Below, in pieces: positions 1 through 9,896 of a stretch of DNA of 64,000 nt. The DNA comes from Helicobacter sp. 13S00482-2. Lineage in GTDB: Bacteria > Campylobacterota > Campylobacteria > Campylobacterales > Helicobacteraceae. The notes beneath the pieces were generated by a model. The model was given only the letters and a program-made list of their open reading frames with translations, was not told the origin of the DNA and made no database searches. The stretch's first letter is position 1; the number at the start of each line of letters is the position of its first letter. Made by a program: the position numbers and the translations under genes. The DNA lies in contig NZ_MLAT01000004.1 in the NCBI RefSeq assembly GCF_002272795.1, positions 87,143 to 151,142 on the forward strand, read 5' to 3'.

Positions 1-323
1 ATTTCTAATCCAACCATCAGGAAAAAAAACGACATCAACACATCATTGATAAATGCTAAAAGTGACATCCCACTATTTTGATGTCCTAGACCAAAACCAT
101 CAATAAATCCCCCAAATTGTAGTTGCCAAAGGCTAAAATACTCCTCACTAAAATCAGAGTTTGCGATTACCAAAGCAAGTAAGACACAGAAAAATAACAA
201 CAAACCCCCAAATGATTCGTGTCCTATGAAGGTGTGGAGACCTTTTTGAAGTTTATTTTTTACATAGTATGCTGAATTTTGAGATTTTTTATCCTGCTTA
301 CCCACTCTTAATATCTCTTCCAT
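1..323 (-). CDS. nhaA: Na+/H+ antiporter NhaA, N-terminal part (cut by window edge)
   Basis: Only the first about 107 residues lie in the window, from ATG at 321-323. The product starts MEEILRVGKQDKKS and has a first membrane helix (GGLLLFFCVLLALVIANS) followed by DVLMSFFFLMVGLE, the hallmark N-terminal motif of NhaA inner-membrane antiporters, which exchange external protons for cytoplasmic sodium and help control internal pH. It lies 13 nt downstream of addA on the same strand, as I recall for H. pylori, so the two are probably cotranscribed. The polar start of about 35 residues is long for NhaA but seen in Helicobacter. The rest of the gene is outside the window. Confidence 0.9.
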   Translation of the reverse strand, partial: MEEILRVGKQDKKSQNSAYYVKNKLQKGLHTFIGHESFGGLLLFFCVLLALVIANSDFSEEYFSLWQLQFGGFIDGFGLGHQNSGMSLLAFINDVLMSFFFLMVGLE

Positions 324-336
324 AAAACTCCTAAAA

Positions 337-3084
337 TTATAATATTGGTATGAAATCTATCTTATTGCGTATGTATAAAATATATGCCTGAATTCTAGTT
401 TTATTTTCAAACTGCGTTTGCGTAAAGTCTAAATATCTTTTTACTTGTTTTTTGTGCTCTTCTTGATTATGTATGCCTGTTTTGTAGTCCAGTACAACAA
501 TATCATTATTTTTTTTCAGAATTAAAACATCAATACGATTTAAAATATTATGATTCAGATAGGGCACCTCCGATTTTATCAAAGATTCGCTGATGATTGA
601 ATTAAACATATCATTTTTTTTCAGATTTTGGATTCGTCTGAATATATCTTCAAGACTTTTTGATGAGAGGAAAAAACCATAGTGATTATTTAAAATATGT
701 GAGATTTTTTCTTCTTTGATGTGATGACCCAATTCATACTCTAATGCTTTATGCAAAGCTTCCCCAAATTTCAAGGCTATATAATCTGTATCTGCATAAT
801 TACTTGATTCTTTGATAAAATCTGTTTGCTTTCCAAAACTTTTTTGCTCAATAAAAATAGGAGAAATTTTGGATTCTTTTATTTTTGGAAGTTCGCAAGT
901 TTGAACAAACCCAATTGTCTGAGGAGCTATCTCTAATTCCCCAAAATAAATCTTTTCATCATCATCTGTTTTTCTTTGTTTTGGAAGAACAATAAGCCCT
1001 TCTTTTGCTCTTGTAAAAGCTACATAAACTGTGTTTAGTCCTTCTTTTTTTTGAAGATTTTTTTCATTCTGTAAAGCATCCTTATAGGCCTGATCAAACA
1101 TTTCCCTTTGACGCTGTTTGTAAAATATCCTTCTTAAATCTATCCCTTCATAATCAAAAAGTAATTTTGATCTATCGGAATTTGGTTTTTTCAACCGTTC
1201 GCATAAGATAACGTATTTAAATTCAAGACCTTTGGATTTATGAATTGTCATCATCTGCAATCCTCTTTTGGCTTGCACACTAAAATCAATATCTTTTCTA
1301 GCAATACCATCTAAAAACTCATCTATACTCTCATAATCACAAGAAATTTCAAGAATCTTTTGAGCTGCACTGCCATATATTTTAAAGGTTTCCATAATCT
1401 CTAAAATAAATGCCTGAAGCGACTGATTTGGTTTTTTTATAGGCATCAAAATATTACAATCATAGCTAAGACCTGAAAGTTTGTAAGCACATTTTTTATG
1501 AAACTCTAAATTTGTTCTGAAAAAATCAATGGCGTGAAAAATAATCTTTGATTCTTTCTGATTTAAAAGCTTTATATTTGTTTCAGTGGTGATTTCAAGT
1601 TCTGGATTTTTACTTTTGATATAATCTTTTATATCTAGTACGTCATCATTGGTAAAACATAAAACCGCAATATCCTCTAAAGCAACATTATTTTCAAGTA
1701 AATGACTTAGGTTTTCCCAAACACCTTCTTGAATATCATCACAAGCCTCACATATTTTTACATATCCTTTTTTTTCACTTTTTTTATTAAGGGGATATTT
1801 TTGTAAGGTATAACCAGGAATTTTACCTTCAAAACATTCATTCACATAAGAAATAACATTTTCGCAACTACGGTAATTGTATTGGAGATCTTCTTGTGTG
1901 ATACCATCAGAGGCAATATCAAAAAGCTCACTATTGCTTCCTCGAAATCTATAAATGCTCTGCTTAATATCACCCACAAAAAATATACTCCTATCTCCAA
2001 AACGCCCCTCTCCTGATCTGATTTCATCAATAATAGGTTTGAGAATCTTATACTGAATGGTACTTGTATCTTGAAACTCATCAATGAGTATGTGAGTTAT
2101 TTTGTCATCTAATCTGAAGTAGAAAAATGCACTATCAAAGTTCTTCTTGAGCAATTCATAAACTTTCAAAGTAATGGAATTAAAATCTAGTGTATTAATA
2201 GAATGCTTTTTCTTATTTTTTTGATAATAAATAAGAAATTTTTCCATTTTTTGCAACATCATGTATTCACGGTAATCATAATAAATTTTAATCATATTCC
2301 TTAAAGTTTCAAATTTGTGTTCTATGGGTTTTAGATCAAGCTTTTTAAAATAATGGTAGTTCAAACCATCTGCAAGCCATTTTGGATTCTTGATAAATTC
2401 TTTGAAATTATCTGTTTTGATTGCTCTTTTTGCACTATCGGTAGCTTTTTCATTTTGGATAATAAAATTTTTAATCTCTTGTGCAAGAGTCAAAATATCA
2501 TCCGTATCTACATTATCACAAGAATCTGGAATATAGTCTTTGAGATCAAAGCCTTTTGTTTGCAAAAAAGAAAGCAAATCAATCATTCCTTTTGGATCCA
2601 CACTTTGGTAAATACATAAATCCAAAAATTCTTTAAAATCTTTTTCTGGAAGAGATCTGAGAAAATCTTCATAAATCTTATCTTTATCTTCAAACTCTAT
2701 CTCATAATGATGACTCACTCCAGCATACCAACAGAATTTTTTCAAAATAGAATTCAAGAAAGAATCAATCGTAGTGATTTTTGTATTGGCTTGTAAGAAT
2801 TTTTGGTAGATATTCTCAATATTTTTATTAATCACATCAAGCGTGATTCCATAGTTTTCAAGCTCTGTAATGAGACTTTGATCATTCTTGTTTGATTTTA
2901 GCGATGAAAGATTATCTAAAATACGTTTATTCATCTCCAAAGCGGCTTTTTTGGTAAAAGTTAAGGTCAAAATCTCATTGGGGTTAGCACCATTAAAAAG
3001 CAAACTAATATATCTTAGTGCAAGTGCAAAGGTTTTTCCACTACCTGCAGATGCCTTTAAAGCGAGAAATTGCTTAGAATCCAT
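337..3084 (-). CDS. addA: AddA, RecB-like helicase-nuclease subunit
   Basis: UvrD/Rep superfamily 1 helicase fused to a RecB-type nuclease, 915 aa; with AddB it resects double-strand breaks for RecA recombination. Helicase motifs in order: Walker A ASAGSGKT (11-18), TTIDSF (104-109), DEFQDT (335-340), VGDIKQSIYRFRG, TIHKSKGLEF and VYVAFTRAKEGL. The C-terminal nuclease domain shows GEALHKALE and the catalytic VLDYKTG near the end. The reading frame is open further upstream to 3258, but those 58 residues look non-coding and the ATG at 3084 has a good GGAGAG ribosome site 4 nt before it, so I start there. It is followed by nhaA. The partner addB is not in this window. Confidence 0.93.
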   Translation of the reverse strand: MDSKQFLALKASAGSGKTFALALRYISLLFNGANPNEILTLTFTKKAALEMNKRILDNLSSLKSNKNDQSLITELENYGITLDVINKNIENIYQKFLQANTKITTIDSFLNSILKKFCWYAGVSHHYEIEFEDKDKIYEDFLRSLPEKDFKEFLDLCIYQSVDPKGMIDLLSFLQTKGFDLKDYIPDSCDNVDTDDILTLAQEIKNFIIQNEKATDSAKRAIKTDNFKEFIKNPKWLADGLNYHYFKKLDLKPIEHKFETLRNMIKIYYDYREYMMLQKMEKFLIYYQKNKKKHSINTLDFNSITLKVYELLKKNFDSAFFYFRLDDKITHILIDEFQDTSTIQYKILKPIIDEIRSGEGRFGDRSIFFVGDIKQSIYRFRGSNSELFDIASDGITQEDLQYNYRSCENVISYVNECFEGKIPGYTLQKYPLNKKSEKKGYVKICEACDDIQEGVWENLSHLLENNVALEDIAVLCFTNDDVLDIKDYIKSKNPELEITTETNIKLLNQKESKIIFHAIDFFRTNLEFHKKCAYKLSGLSYDCNILMPIKKPNQSLQAFILEIMETFKIYGSAAQKILEISCDYESIDEFLDGIARKDIDFSVQAKRGLQMMTIHKSKGLEFKYVILCERLKKPNSDRSKLLFDYEGIDLRRIFYKQRQREMFDQAYKDALQNEKNLQKKEGLNTVYVAFTRAKEGLIVLPKQRKTDDDEKIYFGELEIAPQTIGFVQTCELPKIKESKISPIFIEQKSFGKQTDFIKESSNYADTDYIALKFGEALHKALEYELGHHIKEEKISHILNNHYGFFLSSKSLEDIFRRIQNLKKNDMFNSIISESLIKSEVPYLNHNILNRIDVLILKKNNDIVVLDYKTGIHNQEEHKKQVKRYLDFTQTQFENKTRIQAYILYIRNKIDFIPIL

Positions 3085-3208
3085 GAAGCTCTCCGATAAT
3101 ATCTTTAAAAAAATAATTCTAAATATATCAAAATTTTTGCCGATTTTGTAGTTAGGCTTGAAATAGTGTAATATTTCACACAAATTTATCAAAAACAAGG
3201 AAAATCCG

Positions 3209-4012
3209 ATGAAAAAATTGTTTTTTGCCTTTATAACAATGTCATTGCTTGTTGGCACTAGTCTTTATGCAGCCACTAAAACTACTCCTAAAAGAAGTCC
3301 TATTAGCAACATCAATCAAAAGAGAGATATGATATTAAAAAATTTCACAAAAGGTTCGATTGTAGATGGAACTAAAGCCACTGGATCTACTAGGAGATGG
3401 TATGAATTTAATGAGGGTGTTATAGGAAGTTCTTATACGATGCTAGGAAATTCTCAATATGTATCTGTGGATATTGGCTATAGCACTTACATTAGAAGTA
3501 TTGAATCTCTATTTGGTGGTATGAGCTTGATGGCAGGAACTGAAATCAGTGTGCCCATTTATTTGATGACACGAGGAAAATCAAATATCTTGAATGATGA
3601 ACGCCCATTAGAAACCAAAGAAGTTGAAGGGATTGCAGGTTATGGACTTCAACTACCTTTTATGGCAGGACTAGAGTATAAAGGATTTTATATTGTTGGA
3701 TTAGTAGGTTACACTTGGCTATTTATGAAAGATACTTATTATGCCACTTCTGGAGCAAATCCAACCGTAAATACTCTCTATGATGGACTTATATTTGGTG
3801 GAGGCATGGGTTATAAGATCAGTAATGTTGTAAATATCGGTGTGCGTTACATAACCTCTAATGGTCTGACCAATCGCATGAATCAAACTAAATTTGACGA
3901 TAGAGCAGTAGCTGAAGGAATTGATAAGCAAAGTAAATTTTTGACTCGAGATAGAGATATCTACAATGTTGATTATCAAAGAATCTATCTCTTCCTTTCT
4001 TTCATCTTTTAA
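3209..4012 (+). CDS. Putative outer-membrane beta-barrel protein
   Basis: Protein of 267 aa with a clean signal peptide (MKKLFFAFITMSLLVGTSLYA, cut after LYA). The mature part has alternating polar/apolar stretches (for example YVSVDIGYSTYIRS, FYIVGLVGYTWLF, IGVRYITSNGL) and ends in RIYLFLSFIF, an aromatic C-terminal strand typical of Gram-negative outer-membrane barrels. The ATG follows AAGGA by a normal spacing. It is divergent from addA, with 124 nt between the starts, and convergent with the TolC gene. I do not recognise the family; it resembles the small outer-membrane proteins common in Helicobacter. Function unknown. Confidence 0.75.
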   Translation: MKKLFFAFITMSLLVGTSLYAATKTTPKRSPISNINQKRDMILKNFTKGSIVDGTKATGSTRRWYEFNEGVIGSSYTMLGNSQYVSVDIGYSTYIRSIESLFGGMSLMAGTEISVPIYLMTRGKSNILNDERPLETKEVEGIAGYGLQLPFMAGLEYKGFYIVGLVGYTWLFMKDTYYATSGANPTVNTLYDGLIFGGGMGYKISNVVNIGVRYITSNGLTNRMNQTKFDDRAVAEGIDKQSKFLTRDRDIYNVDYQRIYLFLSFIF

Positions 4013-4049
4013 TCATCTCTTTTCCCTCTTTCTGGGGGGATGATATATT

Positions 4050-5312
4050 TTATTCTTCTCCTAAAACCTCTGAATGAATTGAATTGGTATTGAGCAATCT
4101 ATCAATTTTAGATACAGCAATGGCAGTCTCGTATTTGGATTGTATTATATTAGTTTTGGCAGTGTTTAACAAAAATTGAGCATTTAAAAGTTCTGTATAA
4201 GTAGCTATGTTTTGGACATAACGATTATTTGTGATTCGATAATTTTCTTGAGCCTGTTTTAAAGACACACTAGCCAAAGAATACTGTTGCTTTGCAAGTT
4301 CAAATTCATTAAAAACTTTATTGATATCATTTTTAATGTCTTTTTTATATTGGTTTATTCTACTCAATATTGAAAGATAATACAGCTTTTTGGCTTGATA
4401 GGTATAATGCGTGTGCAGTCCATCAAAAACATTCCATCCAAAAACTATTCTAGCTTGACTTTGCAATCCATAAGTAGTTCGTGCGATATTTCCCCCATTG
4501 ATGTACCAAAATTTTGTAGCAACAACATCAACAGTGGGCATAAACGATCCTCTAGCAATATCAACTTGGAATTCTGCGGATTTTAGAAGTGATTGAAGTT
4601 TTAAATAATCTGGATTTGCTTGGAGAATTTTTTCTAGGATTTCATTTTTATCAAACACAATATCGGTAACAGCATTAATATTCTTAAGATTAGTGGGATT
4701 TATACTGCTAGAAACAAGGGTTGAAAGCATATCTTTGGAATAGTCTAAGTTTAATTCTGCAGACTTCAAGGCAATATTGGCATTAGCAAGCAATACTTCC
4801 ACACTTAAAACCTCATTTTTTGCACGAAACCCCTGATTAAAAAATTGCTGAGCTTTTTGTTTTTGAGCTTCTAGAAGTTTTTTAGATTCCTGTGCTATTT
4901 TCAAGGAATCAAGTGCCTGAAGAACTGAGATATAAGCAATCTTTGTTTGCAAGATAACATCAGCAATGCTACTTTGGAGAATATAATTTTGCGTTATCTC
5001 AGATTCTTTGGAATCTTTAATACCATAGTAATCTTTAAATCCGTTGTACAGATTGTATTTACCTGTAATATTGAAACTATTTAGAAAATAAGTCGAAGCA
5101 TTACCTGGTATGTTATAACTAAAAATATATCCCAAATCAAGTTTGGGCATCAGATTTGAGAGCTTGGATTTAGTAATGCTTTGAGTCTGTCTGAACAAAT
5201 AGCCTTCTTCCCTGACTTTATCACTATTTTTAACAGCCATATCAATAGCTTCATTAATATCAAGACCAAAGAGAAATGAAGATAGGCATAGTATCAAAAG
5301 GATTTTTTTCAT
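4050..5312 (-). CDS. TolC-family outer-membrane efflux protein
   Basis: 420 aa, the outer-membrane channel of a tripartite efflux pump. It has a signal peptide (MKKILLILCLSSFLFG) followed by LDINEAIDMAVKNSDKVRE, the typical start of the OEP/TolC repeat, and two long helical repeat halves (about 20-210 and 220-405) with the usual NNRYVQNIATYTELLNAQ motif in the second. The ATG overlaps the RND gene stop by 4 nt, so it is translationally coupled as the last gene of marR-MFP-RND-TolC. H. pylori HefA is a family relative, but the operon order here differs from hefABC, so I do not transfer that name. Confidence 0.9.
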   Translation of the reverse strand: MKKILLILCLSSFLFGLDINEAIDMAVKNSDKVREEGYLFRQTQSITKSKLSNLMPKLDLGYIFSYNIPGNASTYFLNSFNITGKYNLYNGFKDYYGIKDSKESEITQNYILQSSIADVILQTKIAYISVLQALDSLKIAQESKKLLEAQKQKAQQFFNQGFRAKNEVLSVEVLLANANIALKSAELNLDYSKDMLSTLVSSSINPTNLKNINAVTDIVFDKNEILEKILQANPDYLKLQSLLKSAEFQVDIARGSFMPTVDVVATKFWYINGGNIARTTYGLQSQARIVFGWNVFDGLHTHYTYQAKKLYYLSILSRINQYKKDIKNDINKVFNEFELAKQQYSLASVSLKQAQENYRITNNRYVQNIATYTELLNAQFLLNTAKTNIIQSKYETAIAVSKIDRLLNTNSIHSEVLGEE

Positions 5313-8300
5313 ACATTCACCTTCTTGTCTTTTATTACAAATAAAAGCAGTGAAGGTATAACAAACACTGTGATGATAGTAGAAAATACCAATCCTCCAA
5401 CAATAACTGCTCCAAGTCCTCTATATATCTCACTACCAGATCCAGCAAATAATACTAAAGGCAAAAGTGCGAAAACACTTGTGAGCATACTCATATAAAT
5501 TGGAGAAAGTCTGCTTTGGGTTGCCTTTATAACTGCATCATAAGCAGGTATCTTATATTCTTTGAAATTAATAAGTGCTTGATAGACAATAAGAATGGCA
5601 TTATTAACCACACTCCCCACTAATATAATAAAACCTAACATCGTGATCACATCAAGATTTTGTGCTGCTAAAAAACGATTGAGTAAATAAAGTCCGATAA
5701 GTCCTCCAGTAGTGGCAAATGGAACACTTAGTATGATAATAAGAGGATAAATAAAGTTCCCATATAAAGCACACAATATCAAATAAGTAATAACTATGGC
5801 CAATAAAAATCCGCCTAAAAGTTCTCCTTTGAGTTTGCTAAGCTTTCCTGCACTTCCACTTAAAGATATATTATCTGATGTATTTTTCTTAATATCGGGT
5901 AAAATAATGTTAGAAATTTTATCCATAATTTCCTCTAAAGGTTCTCCTCCATAAGAATTTAAAATGATTAAAATATTACGGTTTTGTTCAAAATGTCTTA
6001 TCCGTGAGACACCTAATTCATTTTTAATGGTTGCTAGAGAATTCAATGAGAGTATTCCTCCATTTGGAGTATAAATTTGTGAATACAAAACATCCTCAGG
6101 AGATATTTTTGATTTATTTTGAGATGTTTTCAAAATAATATCAACATTTTTGCTATTTTGAGCCTTATATTGGGAAACTTTTTTGCCTTCAAGCATGACT
6201 TCTACAATTGTTCCAAAGCTTTTTACATCTAAACCATTGAGAGCTAATGCACGAGAATCAGGGTAAAGATTTATCTCACGATTATTGATTTCAAGTGAAG
6301 GAACAGTCCGAACACTCACATTAGAAAGATTTTTCTTGATTGCAACTATAACCTCTTGAGCTGTTTTAAGTAAGGAATACAAATCATTTCCACTGACATT
6401 AATATCAATACTTGAACTACTTGAACTGCTAAAAATCCCCTGCTGCAATACAACGCCTGTAATATTTGGTATAGAATCTATAACACTCTGAGCATATGAA
6501 ATGAGCTTTGGAGCCTTAGATGGATCTTTTGCTCTGAGATAAAAGTACATATTTGTGCCAGAGCTAATAAAAAAATCTTTAATAACAGGCAAATCTGATG
6601 AGGATTTTTGATGACAATCATTTGCTTCTAAAAAAGGTTTGAAATCTTCATAAATCTCCTTAATGATACGATCTTTTTCACTCAATGATAGACCTGAAGG
6701 GGGGTTTAGATAAGCGATAATGAAATTCTGAGAGCCCTTAGGCAGATAGTCCGTTTTTGGGAATGCCAAAAAACTAAAAATGCAACAAATTCCTACAAAT
6801 ATGACAATAGTCAAACTTCTTGAAAGAATGCCTTGAGTACAACAAGAAAGGATTCTTAACAAAAAACAAGAAATATGATGTCCTATTTTTTCAATCAGAG
6901 TATTTAGTTTTATAAAAAAACTTATCCTGATTTTTGGCATCAAAGAAAGTTTGGTAAGCATAAAAAGTGCAAAGGGGGGTATAACAAAAATACACACAAA
7001 AAATGAAATGAAAATTGAACTACTTGAAGCAAGTGCAATATCAACAAAAAGCTGTCCTGCTTCATCATTGAGCAATGCAATAGGAATAAAAATTGCGATA
7101 GTGGTGATTGTACTCGCAAATAATGCTCCAACTACTTCCTTTGTCCCAATAAAAGTCGCTTCAAAAAGATTTGTTGCCTTATTTTTATGTGAAATGATAT
7201 TTGCCATCACTACAATCGCACTATCAATGATCATGCTGATGGCAAAAGAAATCCCTGCTAGAGAAACAACATTAAGCGTCCTGCCAAATGCCTCTAACAA
7301 AATAAAAGAACCAACAACACTAGTAGGAATGATAAGCCCAACCACAACCAAAGAGGAAAAATTTCTCAAGAAAAGATATAAAATCAACGTTGCCAAAACA
7401 ATCCCAACAAGAATATTTTCTTTGACCTGAGAAATTGAAGATTCTATATAATGCCTTTGATCTCTTCCCCAATCAATATAAAGATTTTCATCCTTCATTA
7501 TTGTTTGATTGAGATGTTGTGTAAGTCTTTCAACGTCCTTAGTGAGTGATAAGATATTTGCATTTGCCGTAGGACGAATCTGAAGAGAGATGACATTATC
7601 ATTGTTATGGATATTATAGCCTGTGGTATTTTCATAGCCTTTTAAGATACTTGCTACGTTTTTAAGCAAAATAACTTTATTCCCCTGAGATTTAATAATA
7701 GTGTCATAAATAGTTTTTATATCTTGATATTGACCTATAGTAGATATCCTATAATTTCGTTGATCAAAATCAATACTTCCTGCAGAGATATTGGTATTTT
7801 GAATCTTGATAGCTGAGATGACTTCATCAATCGTAATATTATTGTAGGCAAGCTTTTTAGCATCTAAAATAATCTGTATTTGTTTGCTTGTTCCACCGCT
7901 TACATAGACTTCTCCCACATCATTTAAACGCTCATAGTATTTAATAATCTCATCGTAAATAAAATTTTTATAATGATTGATAGATTGGTTATTCCCTTGC
8001 TTGGTTTTAACGAACAAATACACAGCAATAGGAATATTATCGCCAGTAGTTTTGATAATAGGCTTGTCCATATCAGGAGGATATCCCCTAACCTCATCTA
8101 ATTTGGCACTCACATTTAAAAATGCAAGTTTCATATCTGCATTGATGTCAAATTCGAGATTGATAATACTCATCCCATCTCTAGAAGTAGAAGTCATTGA
8201 AGTGAGATTAGAAATATTTTTGAGATATTTTTCTTGTCTATCAGTGATTTCTTTCTCAACTTCATAAGGAGTTGCGCCAGGATAAGAGGTATAAACACTA

Positions 8301-8434
8301 ATAACAGGACGAGTTACTTGAGGAAGAAGCTGATATGGCATTTTAAAAAGTGCAATACCACCAAAAAGAAGTAAAAAAATCACGCCCACAAATACAACAA
8401 CGGGATTCTTCAGACAATATGCAATCAATCTCAT
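5309..8434 (-). CDS. RND efflux transporter, inner-membrane pump subunit
   Basis: 1041 aa, the size of a full RND pump with 12 membrane helices and two large periplasmic loops. It begins MRLIAYCLKNPVVVFVGVIF (first helix) followed by LPQVTRPVISVYTSYPGA, the conserved start of porter subdomain PN1 in HAE1-type pumps. Helix 4 carries MIIDSAIVVMANI, which keeps only the first Asp of the usual proton-relay Asp-Asp pair; Ser or Asn at the second place occurs in other HAE1 branches. The second half has GFIILVGSVVNNAILIVYQ and ends in a cytoplasmic tail IKDKKVNV. It overlaps the genes on both sides by 4 nt. Substrate unknown; drugs, bile salts or other amphiphiles are the usual guess. Confidence 0.92.
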   Translation of the reverse strand: MRLIAYCLKNPVVVFVGVIFLLLFGGIALFKMPYQLLPQVTRPVISVYTSYPGATPYEVEKEITDRQEKYLKNISNLTSMTSTSRDGMSIINLEFDINADMKLAFLNVSAKLDEVRGYPPDMDKPIIKTTGDNIPIAVYLFVKTKQGNNQSINHYKNFIYDEIIKYYERLNDVGEVYVSGGTSKQIQIILDAKKLAYNNITIDEVISAIKIQNTNISAGSIDFDQRNYRISTIGQYQDIKTIYDTIIKSQGNKVILLKNVASILKGYENTTGYNIHNNDNVISLQIRPTANANILSLTKDVERLTQHLNQTIMKDENLYIDWGRDQRHYIESSISQVKENILVGIVLATLILYLFLRNFSSLVVVGLIIPTSVVGSFILLEAFGRTLNVVSLAGISFAISMIIDSAIVVMANIISHKNKATNLFEATFIGTKEVVGALFASTITTIAIFIPIALLNDEAGQLFVDIALASSSSIFISFFVCIFVIPPFALFMLTKLSLMPKIRISFFIKLNTLIEKIGHHISCFLLRILSCCTQGILSRSLTIVIFVGICCIFSFLAFPKTDYLPKGSQNFIIAYLNPPSGLSLSEKDRIIKEIYEDFKPFLEANDCHQKSSSDLPVIKDFFISSGTNMYFYLRAKDPSKAPKLISYAQSVIDSIPNITGVVLQQGIFSSSSSSSIDINVSGNDLYSLLKTAQEVIVAIKKNLSNVSVRTVPSLEINNREINLYPDSRALALNGLDVKSFGTIVEVMLEGKKVSQYKAQNSKNVDIILKTSQNKSKISPEDVLYSQIYTPNGGILSLNSLATIKNELGVSRIRHFEQNRNILIILNSYGGEPLEEIMDKISNIILPDIKKNTSDNISLSGSAGKLSKLKGELLGGFLLAIVITYLILCALYGNFIYPLIIILSVPFATTGGLIGLYLLNRFLAAQNLDVITMLGFIILVGSVVNNAILIVYQALINFKEYKIPAYDAVIKATQSRLSPIYMSMLTSVFALLPLVLFAGSGSEIYRGLGAVIVGGLVFSTIITVFVIPSLLLFVIKDKKVNV

Positions 8435-9465
8435 TTTTTTCTTTGTCTTTTTTCTTGAATATCAGTGCCGTTTTGAAGTCTATCCTGACCTCGATAGATA
8501 ACCCTATCATTTTCTTTGATTTTACCCCTGATTAAAGCCTCAGAATTTTGGACAGATAAAACCTCTACTTTTGTAGCAATTGCCTGATTATCCTTGGACA
8601 AAAATATAGTAGGGGAACCCATATAATTCACTAAGGCATCTCTAGGGACTATAAAACCTGAACTTTTTCCATCAATATTGAGCATTGCTTCAGCCGCCAT
8701 TCCATCTAAAAAACTTCCGTCATTTTTGACATGAATATAAACAGGAAATGTTCTTGATCTAATATCTGCTTTTGGAATCAATGCAGAGATTTTTCCTTGA
8801 TAGTGTTTTGAATTGATCAAAAGATTCACGCTTTGTCCAACCCTGATATTTCTAGCTATTGAGCTAGGGACATCTACAATAACCTCAACATCAGAACTAT
8901 TTAGGATCTGACAAATAGCTTCACCTGTATTAACCCATTCGGCAATATGAACTTTTTGCTCCACTATAATCCCATCAAAAGGTGCATATATAGTTTTTTT
9001 CTCCCGCTCAGCTTGAGATATTTCCAATTCAGCTTGAAGAGCTAGTATATTTGCTTCTTGGGATTTAAGTTGATATTCAAGATTTTCATATTCTTGCAAT
9101 GGAATGGATTGCGTATCTAGGAGATTTTTATAACGCTCAAGATCTTTTTGTTGTCTTTGAAGAGAATATTGGGCTTGTTTGAGTTTAGCTTGTTTGATCT
9201 GAATATCTTTTTGCAACAGATCATCATCAATACTAAGAAGCTTTTGTCCTTTTTTGACTTTCTGGCCAATATAAAAATAGATTTTTTCCACCACTCCTTG
9301 AGATTGTGAAGCAATATTAGATATTTCTTTAAAACTCACACTCCCAACAAATGTCTCTTGTTTTTGAAGTGTCCCACTTTTTATGGGTTTAGTATCAACA
9401 TAAACAGGTTTTCCATAAAGAAATATAGAGAAAAAAACTACACAAAAAAAAAGCTTCCTCAACAT
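8431..9465 (-). CDS. RND efflux periplasmic adaptor (membrane fusion protein)
   Basis: 344 aa adaptor linking the RND pump to the TolC channel. It has a signal peptide (MLRKLFFCVVFFSIFLYG), a first lipoyl half around ASQSQGVVEKIYFYIGQKVKKGQ, a short coiled-coil hairpin (about 90-155, rich in Q, K and E), the second lipoyl half (TIYAPFDGIIVEQ) and a beta-barrel with the conserved VPRDALV. The frame can also start at GTG 9468, but the ATG at 9465 overlaps the marR stop as TGATG and is preferred. There is no lipobox cysteine at a convincing position, so it is probably held by its signal anchor or soluble. Confidence 0.9.
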   Translation of the reverse strand: MLRKLFFCVVFFSIFLYGKPVYVDTKPIKSGTLQKQETFVGSVSFKEISNIASQSQGVVEKIYFYIGQKVKKGQKLLSIDDDLLQKDIQIKQAKLKQAQYSLQRQQKDLERYKNLLDTQSIPLQEYENLEYQLKSQEANILALQAELEISQAEREKKTIYAPFDGIIVEQKVHIAEWVNTGEAICQILNSSDVEVIVDVPSSIARNIRVGQSVNLLINSKHYQGKISALIPKADIRSRTFPVYIHVKNDGSFLDGMAAEAMLNIDGKSSGFIVPRDALVNYMGSPTIFLSKDNQAIATKVEVLSVQNSEALIRGKIKENDRVIYRGQDRLQNGTDIQEKRQRKK

Positions 9466-9896
9466 CACTTCATAACCGCAACTATTTTATCTAGAATATT
9501 TAGGAGTTGCTCTTTTTCTAACTCTGTGATAGCGTTATCAAAAATATCCAAAAAATTCTTTTTATTATCTTTAATCATTTTTATTTTTGCAAGTCCTTCA
9601 GGAGTAATGCTAACTTTGCTGATACGATTATCTTCTTTTTCCTGAGACTTTTTGACAAGATTTTTTCTACACAAAGATTTTATGGTTCTAGAAACAGTAC
9701 CTTTGTCTTTAAGAGTGATATTTGATAAATCGGTTATATTTAATTCTGAAGATTCTTTAAGGATAAAAAGAATACCAATCTCCTCAGTACCTATACCGTG
9801 AGGACGAAGTTTTGATCCAAAAAAGTTTTTTATTTGTCTAGAAGCCAAAATGATAGAAGGAATGGCTTCTCTTCTTGGACAATCTTTTTCTTGCAT
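9465..9896 (-). CDS. MarR-family transcriptional regulator of the efflux operon
   Basis: 143 aa with a complete MarR winged helix: helix-turn-helix ELNITDLSNITLKDKGTVSR, recognition region TIKSLCRKNLVKK, wing QEKEDNRISKVSITPEG, and a C-terminal dimerisation helix. MarR proteins usually repress their own operon and release DNA when they bind small aromatic or other lipophilic ligands. It is the first gene of marR-MFP-RND-TolC, so autoregulation of the pump is likely. The 5' end of its coding region is partly duplicated upstream (see the repeat and leader ORF entries). RND operons of relatives such as cmeABC use a TetR regulator instead. Confidence 0.9.
   Translation of the reverse strand: MQEKDCPRREAIPSIILASRQIKNFFGSKLRPHGIGTEEIGILFILKESSELNITDLSNITLKDKGTVSRTIKSLCRKNLVKKSQEKEDNRISKVSITPEGLAKIKMIKDNKKNFLDIFDNAITELEKEQLLNILDKIVAVMK

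Noticed and set aside
6951..7430. A 159-codon plus-strand frame inside the RND gene
   Set aside because: It is antisense to conserved membrane helices of the pump and has no recognisable start or product of its own.
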